A stretch of DNA of 64,000 nt from assembly GCA_905250125.1 (NCBI GenBank), contig CAJNOL010000375.1, positions 64,561 through 128,560 of the forward strand, read 5' to 3'. The translations under genes were made by a program, and so were the position numbers. This DNA comes from Rotaria sordida. Its lineage: Eukaryota; Rotifera; Eurotatoria; Philodinida; Philodinidae. Positions 12,072 to 23,460 of the stretch are shown here, piece after piece. The notes beneath the pieces were generated by a model. That model saw only the letters and a program-made list of their open reading frames with translations, was not told the DNA's origin and made no database searches. How positions within the stretch are numbered: the first letter of the stretch is position 1; each line of letters starts with the position of its first letter.

Positions 12072-12662
12072 TTAACATGAACTGTCGAATTAAGAGGAGG
12101 AAATACCTTGAGTTTTGTTATTTTATTATCGTTTAAGAAAAGCAACTGATTTTTTAAACTCATCAGTGGTTAGGCGCCGTTCAACCTAGCCCCACCTTGA
12201 TGACGCCACTAAACCAAGCGATTCATTTAAGTAATCGAAACTTCTAAGATTTGGAAGGATCTATTTCTATCACAATTTTCAATCATGCGAAAATATCATT
12301 TGGCGTCATCTATTTTTTTTCTAAAAGTTATCATCAAAATATTTAGCACAAAATACTATTTATATTACGCTGGTTTTGAATATATATAAGTCTTAATATA
12401 AGTTGCACTGACAAAAAAGAAAATCTTTACAGTACATTTAAAAATAACCACTACACAACATTTGTCTTCGATGTATCATAGATCCAGGCACCTTGTGGAT
12501 TCTTTGTATTTACTATTATATAGTAAATTACTCTTCGATCTATGCGTGATTTGCTTTTATTCGACTATAAGACTATCGATAATCAGTGTCTTGTTCCTAT
12601 GAGAGACTTTTAATTAATATATAATTCATTCTTCATTACTCTTTTCAGATTCACTTTGTACC

Positions 12663-13544
12663 ATGGCATCAAAATGTCTTGCTGATCAATTAAGAGAAGT
12701 GTAAGTCTCCCTATACCAATATTTAGTCATATTAAATTGAAAATATTTTCTTTGTTTTAGACAAACAAAAGTAAGAATATGTTTTATTATTCATGTCCAA
12801 ATTAATGTATTCATTTGGTTTATGACAAATGCATGCAGAAATTATACTCTTGTTTTGGATGTCAATGAATTTCGTCGAATATATTGACTCTTCCTTTTGT
12901 TCTCCTATTAATTCTTTTAGCAGACAAATAGAGCAATAACCGTCCGATCATTGCGTAGCTTCTTGATTTTTTTTCGTTCAATCGGTCAATTTCTTATTTT
13001 TTGACTAGCCATTATCGATTGACCCACTCGACGGATAAGATAACCAATAGTTATTATTAGAGTCGATATATATATGAACAATTGAGGTATATAAAAAAAC
13101 CATTCTGTTTTTTGTCATCTTCATTAGTATCTTATTATGGCTATCGATCCGGTATGTAACAATATAATTTATAAAATATAAGTGCTATTCCTTTTCATAA
13201 ATAATATCTTGCTAAGATTTCGTTTGATTTCCTTTACGGGTTATAAATTTAATTTATTGTTTTTCTCTTTTTAATTTAGATGGAAAATTTGGTTATACAA
13301 GTCGATGCTTTAGATGCTGAAATTAATCAGACAAAGGACAACATTCCTCAAGGTGTACCTCATACATTAGAAGAACTCAACCTGTTCTGCGAGAAAATTA
13401 CTCGACGGACTCTTGTAAATCATGAACTTGAACGCGTTCGAGAAGGTGAGTCATTAACGATGCGTGCGTTCCTTATTATTTTATGTGTTATCTCGATATT
13501 TAGAACGTAATCGTCTTCGTGGTCGTGTTAATCAACATCAATGA
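12663..13544 (+). CDS. small helical/coiled-coil protein with alternative first exons (84 or 73 aa)
   Basis: Two first-exon choices join a shared body in phase 0. Isoform A uses 12663-12700 (ATGGCATCAAAATG..) plus a 10-nt microexon, 12761-12770, giving MASKCLADQLREVQTK. Isoform B uses 13137-13151, giving MAIDP. Shared exons are 13280-13445 and 13504-13544, ending RVNQHQ and stop. All borders are GT..AG and the frame closes in both. The body (68 aa) is rich in charged and Leu residues with heptad-like spacing (MENLVIQVDALDAEINQTK, then RRTLVNHELERVREERNRLR). It is probably a short helical hairpin or coiled-coil subunit. I cannot place it in a family. Isoform B has its own TATA-like box. AATAAA at 13935-13940 fits the 3' end. 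Confidence 0.55.
13088..13101 (+). promoter_or_regulatory. TATA-like box before the MAIDP first exon
   Basis: TATATAAAAAAACC lies about 49 bp before the ATG at 13137. That would place transcription start about 15-20 bp before the ATG. The sequence also has an AG at 13126-13127 that could be a splice acceptor, so the promoter reading is only one option. Confidence 0.35.
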
Positions 13545-13710
13545 AGATTTACGTTTTTTTTTATTTCTGCTAATAACGAAGATTTTGTTTCTCCTGTTAG
13601 TACATCATGATAGTTTTTTTGTTGATTCTCCTATTCTTATACCATAACAGTTTTCTTGGCAATTTTCCTCTTCGTTTTTTTTATTTTCCTGTTGGTACAT
13701 TATGTTCTCA

Positions 13711-13865
13711 TTGGTTTTTTTTTGTGATCGATCATGTTTTTTTTTGGTGATGAATCATGATCTTTTTGGTGATCGGCCATGTTTTTTTTGGTGATGGATC
13801 ATGATCTTTTTGGTGACAGATCATGATCATTTTAATGATAGATCATGATTTTTTTTGGTGATTCT
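13711..13865. repeat. degenerate tandem repeat of TTTTTGGTGAT..ATCATGATC
   Basis: At least five units of about 25-30 bp alternate a T-run, GGTGAT and the palindrome GATCATGATC with single-base changes. The array lies in the 3' region of the small gene ending at 13544, before its AATAAA (13935). It may therefore be transcribed as 3' UTR. The TTTGGTGATC core also occurs in the arms of the 1069-1850 element. Confidence 0.7.
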
Positions 13866-15224
13866 TTTGTGTTCTGTTATGAGGAGTTAGTGATTATGAT
13901 TTTTTTATTTTGATGGTGACTCTTTGTTCTATTTAATAAAGAAAAAAGATTTATTACTTTTGCAATTTAGAGAATAACATCAACGAAGAGAGTTAACGAT
14001 ATATACTATCAAAAATGAAAAGATATATCACAGTAAATTGTAGTACGTATCAAATTCATGTGTTGGACAAATTTATGGTCTTTTTGTTTTTGCCTTTTTG
14101 TATAAAAAAACTACGTGCGATATGTCGTATGTCCATGCGCAACAAGCACGTCCTATTACATATAACAATCATAACGAAAAAAAATATTCGACGTTTCTTT
14201 TTTTTTTTTAATCCATGTTTTACTTTCGATATATAATATCTAATTATTCATTTCTCAATTGGTGTGTTTAGCAATCTGATTAGTGAGGGTGAGGGCAAGA
14301 GACGTGACTCAATAATCTATATTAACTCAATGGACAATGTCGTTAGTGAGAGTGAAAGGAAAAAAAAACTTAACTCAAACTCAAAGGGGACATTGCGAGC
14401 GTGTGAACATTTTTCCTAGCACGTCAAAAAAGAATATACAATCAAGGTGTAGTCAAAGGAAGAATGAATATTTTTGTTCGATCTGTAATTAGTCGAATTT
14501 GTAATCAGATCTATTTTATTGTATCAATCCATATTTGACATATATTCTATCTTGTTGTCATATAATTAACAAAAGTGCTTCTCAACTATCGAGAGAAAAT
14601 TTTTTCTTTATGTATTATTGAAAAGATCTTTTACATTTTTAAGAAAACAAAACTATTCACGTCATATGCGAGTAATTAAAAGTTGATTCTACTGTTTTTT
14701 TTTAAGTATTTTCACAAGATATTTTTACATGATTGGATAGAAATCGACAAGCCCTACACGAATACGAATGTGAAAAAAATGTTTATACAGTTTTATTAAT
14801 AAAAAGTTTTAGAGAAAACTAGAAAAGCTCAACTCATCCGTCCAAAATCGGTCAAATACCAGTCAAAAAAAACGAGTAAAAGTGCCTAAATAATAGTGTG
14901 CCTTCGAACACCTCAAGTGGCCAACCTTGTAGCCCTACTATTTGATTCCATTTTGAAGACCTATCTGTCCTCTAGCTATACTGAAAAAATCAGAAACAGA
15001 TATTCTATCATTCTCGAAATATTGTTGAAACAATACTTAGAATTGGTCAAATTCTATAATTCTTTTACCACGATTGGACCACTTATCCGATTATGGCCAA
15101 ACTAGCCAGCTTGGTAATCTTAACTGTTTTATGTCATAAAAGAGAGGACGAAATTATGAAAGTCAAGAACATGGCAGATGAAGCTGGCTCATACTGAATC
15201 TGTTACACTGGTTCACTGTGGCAA
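13866..15224. other. intergenic, nothing firm recognised
   Basis: AT-rich sequence with the polyadenylation signal of the preceding gene at 13935-13940. Short open frames (for example 14896-15105) show no domain or codon bias. Confidence 0.45.
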
Positions 15225-15707
15225 ATGAAATGTTACACGATATCACAAAACAATAAGCTGGCTGTACCTACGTATCATGTGCATCGATCATTGATGCATC
15301 GGCATCTACATTTTCAAGGTGTAGATAATGGTATTGGCTTAAAAATTTATTCTGATAAGATCCAACTGGCCAGTGGTAATCATAATCTTGTCACGATGCA
15401 TACTAATGGTAAAATCATTGAGACACCAATGGGTAAATTACAATTAGATACGATTAATACGAATCAACGAGCCTATACCATATCAAGAGAAAAAGGTGAT
15501 GTTGTGCTGCGTGTTCAACGCAGGCTCAATGGATCATATTTGATACACGTTGCTGAGCTTGTTGCTATCGAAGAAAACGACACACCACTTCTACTTGCTC
15601 TTGCTATCCTTATGGATATACGTTTTCGATCGAACCAGAACCGTCACATAAGCCGTATTGGACGAGTCTTACAAAATATAAGTCCTTCTTGTTTTTGTGG
15701 ACAATAG
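15225..15707 (+). CDS. possible LURP-one/Tubby-like (LOR) protein, 160 aa
   Basis: A single open frame of 160 codons with coding-like composition. The middle reads as alternating beta strands (IGLKIYSDKIQLASG, then GKIIETPMGKLQLDT, then GDVVLRVQRR). It ends in a hydrophobic helix, PLLLALAILMDIRFRS. A beta barrel enclosing a C-terminal helix of the type LLLALA..(I/L)D is the pattern of the LURP-one-related/Tubby C-terminal/scramblase superfamily. This is a fold-level resemblance that I infer, not a clear match. The start at 15225 gives a short N-terminus, and an upstream exon is possible. AATAAA at 15859-15864 may be its polyadenylation signal. The Arg/Leu codon mix includes more G/C-ending codons than the neighbours, so a decayed or transferred copy cannot be excluded. 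Confidence 0.4.
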   Translation: MKCYTISQNNKLAVPTYHVHRSLMHRHLHFQGVDNGIGLKIYSDKIQLASGNHNLVTMHTNGKIIETPMGKLQLDTINTNQRAYTISREKGDVVLRVQRRLNGSYLIHVAELVAIEENDTPLLLALAILMDIRFRSNQNRHISRIGRVLQNISPSCFCGQ

Positions 15708-18628
15708 CATGAGATGTTCGGAGACATTAGCCTATAATTTGACGGAAATTTTCTTGAGTTTCAATCAAGAATCAACAGTTTCAATTATTTATCCTAGATA
15801 TACATTCCAAAAACTCGAAGAATTTTTATTAAACGATTTTTTTAATTTCGATTTTGTAAATAAAATCGTCAATTTTAAAAATATTCTCAGAAATAGACGA
15901 TATTCAGACCATAAGTAAATCTCAACGAGTGCAAATGTGATAGAATTTTAAGCTGAACAGATCATCGCTGTTATATATACAGGCGTGCAGCTCGTGAAAT
16001 TCCTGACAATCAATGCCTATTTCGAAATTTACTGAAATAATTTTGTAGTAAAAGACAAAGACAGAGTTCGCTATTTTTCCCGTAATTTTCTGATATCTGG
16101 CCAACGTCTATGGTAGGAAAATTATCATAACTCATAAATAAAGCTTTGTTGTAACACAAAAATTACAAGAAAATAGTATCATCGACAGAATGAGAAGTCA
16201 TAAAAATTCCAGCGAAAAATGTGTTGCCTAAATGAAAATATAATCATCGCAATGCTTGGCGCGCCTGAAAATTGTCATCTTTTTCTTCCCAGCAGAGCAT
16301 CCGTGATTAGTATTCACTCTTAAAAACAGACCTTAATACGGCCGAGTTTCTATGGAAATATCACAGAATTATTTTAAAAAAAATAGCATATTCCTTTTAT
16401 ATGTCCTAGCGAAATCTTCTTATTTCGAAATATTTGTTTGTGGTGACACTGTATGGGAGTGTAGCTTATTCAATCAGTTGCGATCCGCACGTATTTTCAT
16501 ATTTCTTTGATTACCTTTTACAAAATATAGCAAGACTAAAATGTGAGTTCTATGTCACGTGATATTTTGCTTTTATACAAACTCTTTCTGATGATGAAAA
16601 TTCCAAGTCTTTCGAATAAATCTATATCACAAAATCAAATATACCTAAAAAAGTGTCATTCTCTCGTGTAAAATCGATGAAAATTGAGAGAGATTTACTG
16701 TCTTTAAAGAAAGAAGCGCTTATTCTGAGAGTGGGCGAGTGCATTGATGGCAGTGAGCGGGGGGGGGGGGGGGGGGGAGAGCTGGAAGAGGAGGAGACCT
16801 ACAGCCACATGTCTAATTTATTAAAAATGTGCAACAAATGTTTATCAAACAATAGAAATAGGCTTCGATGATTGGAAGTTTACAATAGTAGAACAAAAAT
16901 GAAGAAATTCAAGAAAAAAAATTCTACATATTGGTTTTGCAACTCAATAGAGAACTCTATATTGATGAATAAAAACTTGGAAGTTTTCTCTACTATCAGT
17001 ACAAAAACCAGTTCATCCAATAGAATCGTAATGAAGATATACGATTTTCTTTTTAGTCAATGACTTTCTGGACACCTTATATATATATATGATTTAACTG
17101 ACTGTACGTAAAGAGAATGAGAGAGCGTAGACTACACAATTATTAGAATGATCACGAGGATTATATGCATACTAATTGAAAAAAATACTTGCATTTTCTA
17201 ACTAACTCTGGTACAATTTTTTCACATACTGCATGATTTTTATTGTAGCTCGTTGGAATATGATGAGTCCTAGTCTTCAAATGATAGATTTATTGAGTTC
17301 ATCTAGCCTCTCTAGATAATAATTTAAGTCGCTTAGAATGTCTCGAATTAATATCCTAATGTTCGATTGAAATAATTGCGTTAAAATCTGAAAATATAAA
17401 AAGAACAAAAAAAAATACTTAATGCAATGCATAATAATTCAATATGATGCTAGTACTCAAATTTCGAGCTTCATCATATCGACTTAGGAATATTTCTAAG
17501 TAATGTGCAACATATTCTTCGATATAAAATTCAACAAGCTGTCCACATGATACTAGTTTTCTTTTTTGGCAATCACTTCATCACATGATCTTCTGATCAA
17601 TATATTAGAAAAACAAACCTCTATGTAATGCCAAAAACTACAGCATTTGGAATTTTTTATTCAATTTTAAAATTGAAGAGAAATACTACATGTATAGTTT
17701 AGCAGAACAAGTCAAGCTCTATCGATTGGTATATGACTCAATTTGAACAGTGAAAAGGTTTCAAGGAAAAAAAATGACAGATCAAGTTCAGATCATTCTT
17801 TAGAGATATCTACCAGGACTAAGCCTTAAGACTAATATTTTGTCTTTTTGTATGGTAAAAAAATAAACACTTTTCAACCTACAGTGTATATAGATGCTGA
17901 TAGAACTATACAAAATATATTAGGATGAATATATCTATGTTGAAAAAAAAAACTGAACAGGTTTTGCATTATTATTGATTACATCAAATGCCTGAATAAT
18001 GTGAGACTGATGATTAATCAATTTTAGTCGTGTGCCGATCACGAGAATGTACATGGTTGTTATAAAATGAAAATATTATTTTTGATAAATTTCTGTTTTT
18101 TTATATGACACAAAAAGTTCGAATAGAACTTACTCTTCATCAATATAGATGTCAGTATCTATATAAAAAAAATACGAATTGTTTTTTATTGGTTGAAAAG
18201 GTCAAACTACTCTTGATATTTTATTTGTTTATTTATTCTGTCCTTGTATTAGAGAATTCATTCAAAACAAATCGGTATGACATTAAAAAAACACATTATT
18301 ATGTAAAAATTCTAATAGTCTTTATTATGATGAGATACAATGATATATATTCGATCTTGATATCAACGATAATCGAAAGGCTTCGATATCGATTGGATTC
18401 TGTTATTTATGGATAGTTTTGTTTTGTTTTTTCTTTAACCGTTTGTTTTGTTATATATATATATATATACACGAACTCCTAAAACAGTGAAAGAATCCTG
18501 TCAATTGTAATACAAAAAACAAAAACAAAGCCTTTTTTTGTCTCACCTTAACGCCATTATTTCTGTGTATAGTTCTTTTGTTATATTTCTTGGTTCTTTT
18601 TTTTTTTTGTACTGTAAAATATATGTAA
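15708..18628. other. intergenic, includes a 19-G run
   Basis: About 2.9 kb with no convincing gene. A homopolymer of 19 G (16759-16777) followed by a purine-rich stretch stands out in this AT-rich DNA. Open frames at 16653-16871 and 18105-18416 have no domain and look like chance. The last 200 bp contain (TA)n and poly-T ahead of the SIAH gene. Confidence 0.45.
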
Positions 18629-20675
18629 ATGATGATGAAGAGCAACAGTACAGGTAATGGAAATTCAACAACATTTACTGTTCATGATCGTCTTGGTGCC
18701 GCTATTGCTCCAAATACAAATTCATCACATTCAAATACAACAACTTGTTCAATAAATTTATCAACATCATCTAATTGTCAAACAATGACAACAGTAACAA
18801 CAACAAATAATTCTAATACAAATTTAATGCCTGCTGGAAGTTTATCATCAGCTACAGCAGCATCATGTAATATAGCAACAGGAAATAGTAATAATAATTC
18901 AATAACAACAACAACATCAAACAATTCTAATCAACATCAAGATTTAGTTAATTTATTTGAATGTCCTGTTTGTTTTGATTACGCTTTACCACCTATTCTT
19001 CAATGTCAATCAGGACATATTGTTTGTTCACAATGTCGACAAAAACTTTCATCATGTCCAACGTGTCGTGGACCGTTAGGTAAGATAATAGTTAGCACTA
19101 GTATGAAATTTTCAACTCTATACCATGATGTTTTCGGAAGATATTCATTAAACAAAGACCAAAAATACCTCATATAACAATTTGAAATTCTCTGTGAGCT
19201 CTCTCTCTCTATATATATATATTTTATGTTTTTCATTTGAATGAGCTTGTCCGACTGCAGTGTCTAACAGAGTCATTTGTATGCAAAGACAAAGGATGAC
19301 AAGTTCAATATCTCGAAAAACTCTAAAAACAAATAATCATGTATTAATAGAAGTGCATTTTTATATAATAATAAAAAAAAGTTTAATTCAAAAATCTATT
19401 GATTACAATAAAGCAGTTACTTCGACAATTCTGAAATACTCAATCAAAAAAGTATAAACAGAGAAAAAAATGAAACAGATTCTAAAAAACAAAAATCATA
19501 TTGTTTGTGAGACATCCGACTTTAATCTATAACTTCCATACGTTTATCTTAATTTCGATTAATTTGACAGAAACAGCCTTTTCTTTGAAGAGAAAGACTT
19601 TCAACAGGAGAATGTATTATTATATTGAATAGAATATGAATTACTTTAAAATATATTCATTTGTCTGTAATATTTTTATAACATAATAATGATTATTTGA
19701 TCTCTTAACATTTATTTGTAATTGTTTTTTTTTCTAAATTTGCATAGTTGAATTTTATTTAAATATTTATAAACAATTTATTAAGAAAAATAAAATAATA
19801 ATTTGATCTTAGTTCGTTTATGATTTATAGTAATGTTATCGAACAGAAGTTGAACCCTTAATTGACTCTATAAATTCTATTCATTAACTAAATACTTTAT
19901 AACTTCAATATATATATATATATATATTTAGGTAATATCCGTAATTTGGGTATGGAAAAAGTAGCTGATACAATAGTATTTCCTTGTAAATATCAAACAA
20001 ATGGTTGTTTATTAAATTTAATGCATAAACATAAATTAGAACATGAAGATTCCTGTGATTTTCGACCGGTAAATAATTAATTATAAAATTTATTTTCCTT
20101 TTTTTTTCATAATTTATCTTTTGGGTATTTTTTTTTCTTTTTATCAAGTATATGTGTCCGTGTCCGGGTGCATCATGTAAATGGCAAGGTAGTCTTGAAA
20201 ATGTAATGCAACATCTATGGCTTGCACATAAATCAATAACAACATTACAGGGTGAAGATATTGTATTTTTAGCTACAGATATTACTTTACCTGGAGCAGT
20301 TGATTGGGTATGATAAAATAAAATTTAAAAAAGAAATTTTTTTTTTTAATACTAAACAAAATTTCTTTATTCTAGGTTATGATGCAATCATGTTTTGGAC
20401 ATCATTTTATGCTTGTTTTAGAAAAACAAGAACAACAATTTTTTGCTATTGTTCAATTAATTGGTAGTCGACAACAAGCAGAAAAATTTGTTTATCGTTT
20501 AGAATTAAATGGTAGTAAACGACGATTAACATGGGAAAGTACACCGAAATCTATTCATGAAGGTATTCAACAAGCTATACTTCTTAGTGATTGTCTTGTA
20601 TTTGATGGAGCAACAGCATTACTATTTAGTGAAAATGGTAATTTAGCTATTAATGTGACTATATCCATCGGTTAA
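18629..20675 (+). CDS. SIAH1: SIAH/Sina-type RING E3 ubiquitin ligase, 348 aa, 4 exons
   Basis: Exons are 18629-19079, 19932-20068, 20149-20307 and 20376-20675. All introns are GT..AG and the frame closes at TAA after 348 codons. Residues 1-105 are a Ser/Thr/Asn-rich extension longer than in vertebrate SIAH1 (282 aa). The RING finger covers residues 112-147 ([20 protein letters not shown], then CSQC and CPTCRGPLG). Next come the SIAH-type zinc fingers (FPCKY.., [20 protein letters not shown]) and the TRAF-like substrate-binding domain with near-identical signatures ([50 protein letters not shown]). SIAH proteins dimerise and send substrates carrying a VxP motif to the proteasome in the cytosol and nucleus. 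Intron 1 is about 850 bp. The ATG-ATG-ATG start follows an in-frame stop. Confidence 0.96.
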
Positions 20676-21519
20676 ATTGAACTTCAATATATATATATAC
20701 ATATATATAGTTGTATCTAGCTGCATTTTGTTTCTCTATTTGAGTTTTATGTTGCTTCTTCGTTCATTTTTTTTTCTTTTTCTTTTCTTGATTGATAAAG
20801 ATTTAAAATTATTTGTGAATTAAACTTTATTAATGAGATTTTGATGGTAAGTAGACAAAGAAAAATATTCAAGCCTTTCGGCTACTTTTCAATATATGAT
20901 ACTATCCTCGGACAGTTTTATTAGCCTGACTTTTTTTTTCATATACCTATTACTAATTGTAGCTTTGGATAGAAAGTCGAACTGACTCACAAGGAAACCT
21001 TCCCAGGTGATAGAGCGCTTTTCAGTCGGAGTTTTGCGCATCTTGTAGCCTATAGTGAGCTATGTCTATAGTAAAAAAATTTCGGGCCTCTGGCTTGTTT
21101 CTGAGGAGATATCGAACTTTTATTGAATTTTCTCTATAGTACGCCTACATTGGCAGCAAAGCTATACTTTCGAATTTTGATCTGAAACTTTGCCTGCATA
21201 AAGGCCTCAGCTTGACTAGTTTGCATAAAAAATTTCAGAAGTTTTGAAAAGAGCCTCTCTAAGATATGAAACTATCAAGGTATAGTCCCTTTTTCATTAA
21301 TAATATATATAGTATGCATTTTTTTCAAAGCTTCATATCTTAGAGAGACTCTTTTCAAAACTTCTGAAATTTTTTATGCAGGCAAAGTTTCAGATCAAAA
21401 TTCGAAAGTATAGCTTTGGTGCGGGTCTACGGCAATTGGTCGAATGTCAATTAGTCGAATAAGTAATTGGTCGTGTATAAAGAGTGAGTAAGAGAATAAT
21501 TTATTAAATAACAAGAAAA
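20676..21519. other. intergenic with repeat material
   Basis: 3' flank of SIAH, then repeat-like sequence. A stretch at about 20985-21140 (CTTCCCAGGTGATAGAGCGC and following) has higher GC than its surroundings and looks like part of an interspersed element. An inverted repeat follows at 21154-21420. Around 21428-21475, CAATTGGTCGAATG / CAATTAGTCGAATA / AATTGGTCGTG are three degenerate direct repeats next to the MULE relic and may be its end. Confidence 0.45.
21154..21420. mobile_element. inverted-repeat (MITE-like) element beside the MULE relic
   Basis: CAAAGCTATACTTTCGAATT..GATCTGAAACTTTGCCTGCAT at the left is repeated in inverse at the right, as is ATTTCAGAAGTTTTGAAAAG..CTCTAAGATATGAA. 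Arms are about 90 bp, with a 25-30 bp extra piece in the left arm. The loop of about 50 bp is AT-rich. No coding capacity. Confidence 0.75.
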
Positions 21520-22970
21520 CTATGCATGTATAATAATAACAACAATCATAACAGAAATTAGATTCAATAGAGTTAAATTCAATTGCAAATTTTTTGCTAG
21601 TCCTTCTAATTGTGTAAGAAGAGTTGGATGTGGAGATAGTAACAAGTTCTTTAAATGTTGACTATAATCCAAATATTTTTTATTTCGAAATGATTTATCA
21701 TCAGCATCTAATTTAACTATTTGACAATGAATATAATTTTCTTCTTTCTGACGACTTTGAATAAAAATTCACAGAGATGGATGCTCACATTGTATTACAG
21801 AGTTGAGTCTTCTGTGCCAAGCTTCTGCTTGATTATTAGTACGCATTAAATCATTAGTTGTTCTGTAAAGCATATTCCATAAGTCAATCGAAAATCTTGG
21901 TGTTGCACGTCCATTTGGTCGACGTCTTCCAATGTACGTATCTTCAAAGTAATCCATTACAGGTTCTAACATTGGAGGTAAAGATGGATAAAGATCGTCG
22001 AATGCTTGTGCAACATCAGATGGTTGAAGAAATGCTAATACAGAAATTTTATGAACATTATATGCAAATTCTGAATCATTTTCGTAATTATTTTTTAGTC
22101 CCAGATCCTACAATGCGTAGAAAATATTGAATGACCTTCATGCAAAAGTTACTTACTTGTAGTTTACGCAAAATACTTTTTTGAAGATGAAAAAAGCAAG
22201 CTGACATTCCAACTAGACTTGTAGTTGTACCAAATGATGATTGAAAAGCATTAATTGCCGCATTTTCGAAATCAACCATTATTAATTTGGGATTCCATGA
22301 AGGACACAAGTTTCTTAATTCATTAATTAATCATTGATACGTTTGTTGTTGTTTATCAGCAAGTACAGCAAAAACTAATGGAAATATATTATTTCGATAG
22401 ACGCCATGTATAGTATATAATTGAGTGAAAATAATTGGTGTTACCTAAGATGAAAATCCAATATATAATTATGTCTTTTGTAGAACAATTGAGAATTAAA
22501 AAAATACGTACTTTAAATGTACCATCAATTAGTATTTCTTCAGTACCTTCTAATATTCTTAATTGATTAATAGATGCGAATATAAGTAAACGATGATCAC
22601 CGAGTCCAGAATCAAATTGTAAGAATTTTTCATTTTTCAATGTTGTTGTTAAAGATGCTGGAATTATATTAAAATTTTTATCTAATGGAAGTTTAGTTAA
22701 ATCATTCTGTTGTCGTTGTCGTTGAATATTTCTTTTAATGTATTTGAAATTTGGAAGACGTGCTACCATTTGATCCGATGCATTTCTTAAGCAATTGTCG
22801 ATAACATTTTGAATACTTTCATTTGTATTCATAGCACGAGAACGCACTTCATCTTGAAATAATCTAACTTCAGTATTTGCAGCATTTCCAGGATGATTAT
22901 GAACACCACTTTGGGTGTGGGTGTGGATAGTCTCTTCAAACTCCCATATCCACACATCCACACCCCACAC
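21520..22970 (-). pseudogene. MULE-type transposase relic with truncated FLYWCH finger
   Basis: Read on the minus strand, three exon-like blocks (22970-22512, 22444-22157, 22107-21520) join through GT..AG introns in phase 0. Hallmarks are ILIDGTFK (start of the MULE catalytic domain), LIMVDFENAAINAFQ, ACFFHLQKSI, then MRTNNQAEAWHRRLN. This is the order seen in FLYWCH/MULE transposase-derived proteins of rotifers and insects. Two in-frame TGA codons interrupt it: 22331-22333, in TYQ*LINEL, and 21769-21771, in HPSL*IFIQ. Each fits a C-to-T or G-to-A change from Arg (CGA) or Trp (TGG). The N-terminal FLYWCH finger is cut: only HTHTQSGVHNHPG remains, next to a telomere-like hairpin (22913-22972). 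The first codons of the open frame are encoded by that repeat. The copy is non-functional as a transposase. Confidence 0.85.
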
Positions 22971-22972
22971 CC
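22913..22972. repeat. telomere-like hairpin at the 5' end of the MULE relic
   Basis: GGGTGTGGGTGTGGATAG at 22913-22930 is followed by CCACACATCCACACCCCACACCC ending at 22972. It has the same G-arm then C-arm layout as at 11314 and 11938. It replaces the coding sequence expected for the FLYWCH zinc finger. Confidence 0.75.
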
Positions 22973-23140
22973 TGTAAATTTTCTGTTAAGTTGACAGAAA
23001 AAATATGAATAAATCTTCTATTGAAAAATGAGACAGTATCTCACAAAGTTAAACAATGATCAATTAAAATTACACGAGAACTTATCAGACTTAAAAACAA
23101 ATGCCTAAAAATGAGAAATTCTCATTTGGTAGTAAAGGAT

Positions 23141-23460
23141 TTGTTTTAAGATCACTGAAATATATCTCCTTGTGTTTCTGAATTGTACATAAGTTTCTAA
23201 AATGACGTTGCTTGGCAGAACTATATCGGTACATGTCTCGTAGAAGATTTCTTTCAACTTTTGAAAAGGTTGATAGTTTCTCAAATGAAAATATATTAAT
23301 ATGAATAAGAAAAGTAGGATAATGAATGTATCACTCAAGTGATATGATAACAGTTTAAAAGTTAATTTTTAATTTGTCAATAATTATCATAACTCGTATC
23401 GAAGTTGTTAGAAAGTTTAAAAACTTCAATTTATCGAATTTTATGCATTTCTGTTCTTTT
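23141..23460. repeat. dispersed repeat, copy 1 (second copy at 29475-29858)
   Basis: The stretch from TTGTTTTAAGATCACTGAAA to the segment ending near 23460 matches 29475-29858 in the same orientation by eye at roughly 80%. The second copy carries an extra insert of about 60 bp (about 29630-29690). On the minus strand both copies give a similar peptide: FHLRNYQPFQKLKEIFYETC here and FHLRNYRTLEELRKNFYEAC in copy 2. Then follow D(I/M)(V/A)LP(S/G)NV. The repeat therefore probably derives from a protein-coding element. The family is not recognised. Confidence 0.75.

Larger units (their letters stand above)
10803..12662. other. intergenic with two telomere-like hairpins; possible tiny hAT-like relic
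   Basis: No gene was recognised. Besides the two G/T hairpins, a short stretch at about 12164-12219 starts CAGTGGTTAGGCG and ends CGCCACTAAACC. This resembles the inverted ends of a very small hAT-like deletion derivative. The last 15 bp before 12663 follow a good splice acceptor (TTTTCAG at 12642-12648). Confidence 0.35.

Noticed and set aside
18105..18416. 103-aa plus-strand frame upstream of SIAH
   Set aside because: No domain, Tyr/Ile/Lys-rich composition typical of random AT-rich DNA, and no good context or homology.
21520..22970. Alternative genetic code (TGA read as an amino acid) to explain the MULE frame
   Set aside because: Other genes here use TGA as a normal stop (12663-13544 and the myosin tail). 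The element is simply decayed.
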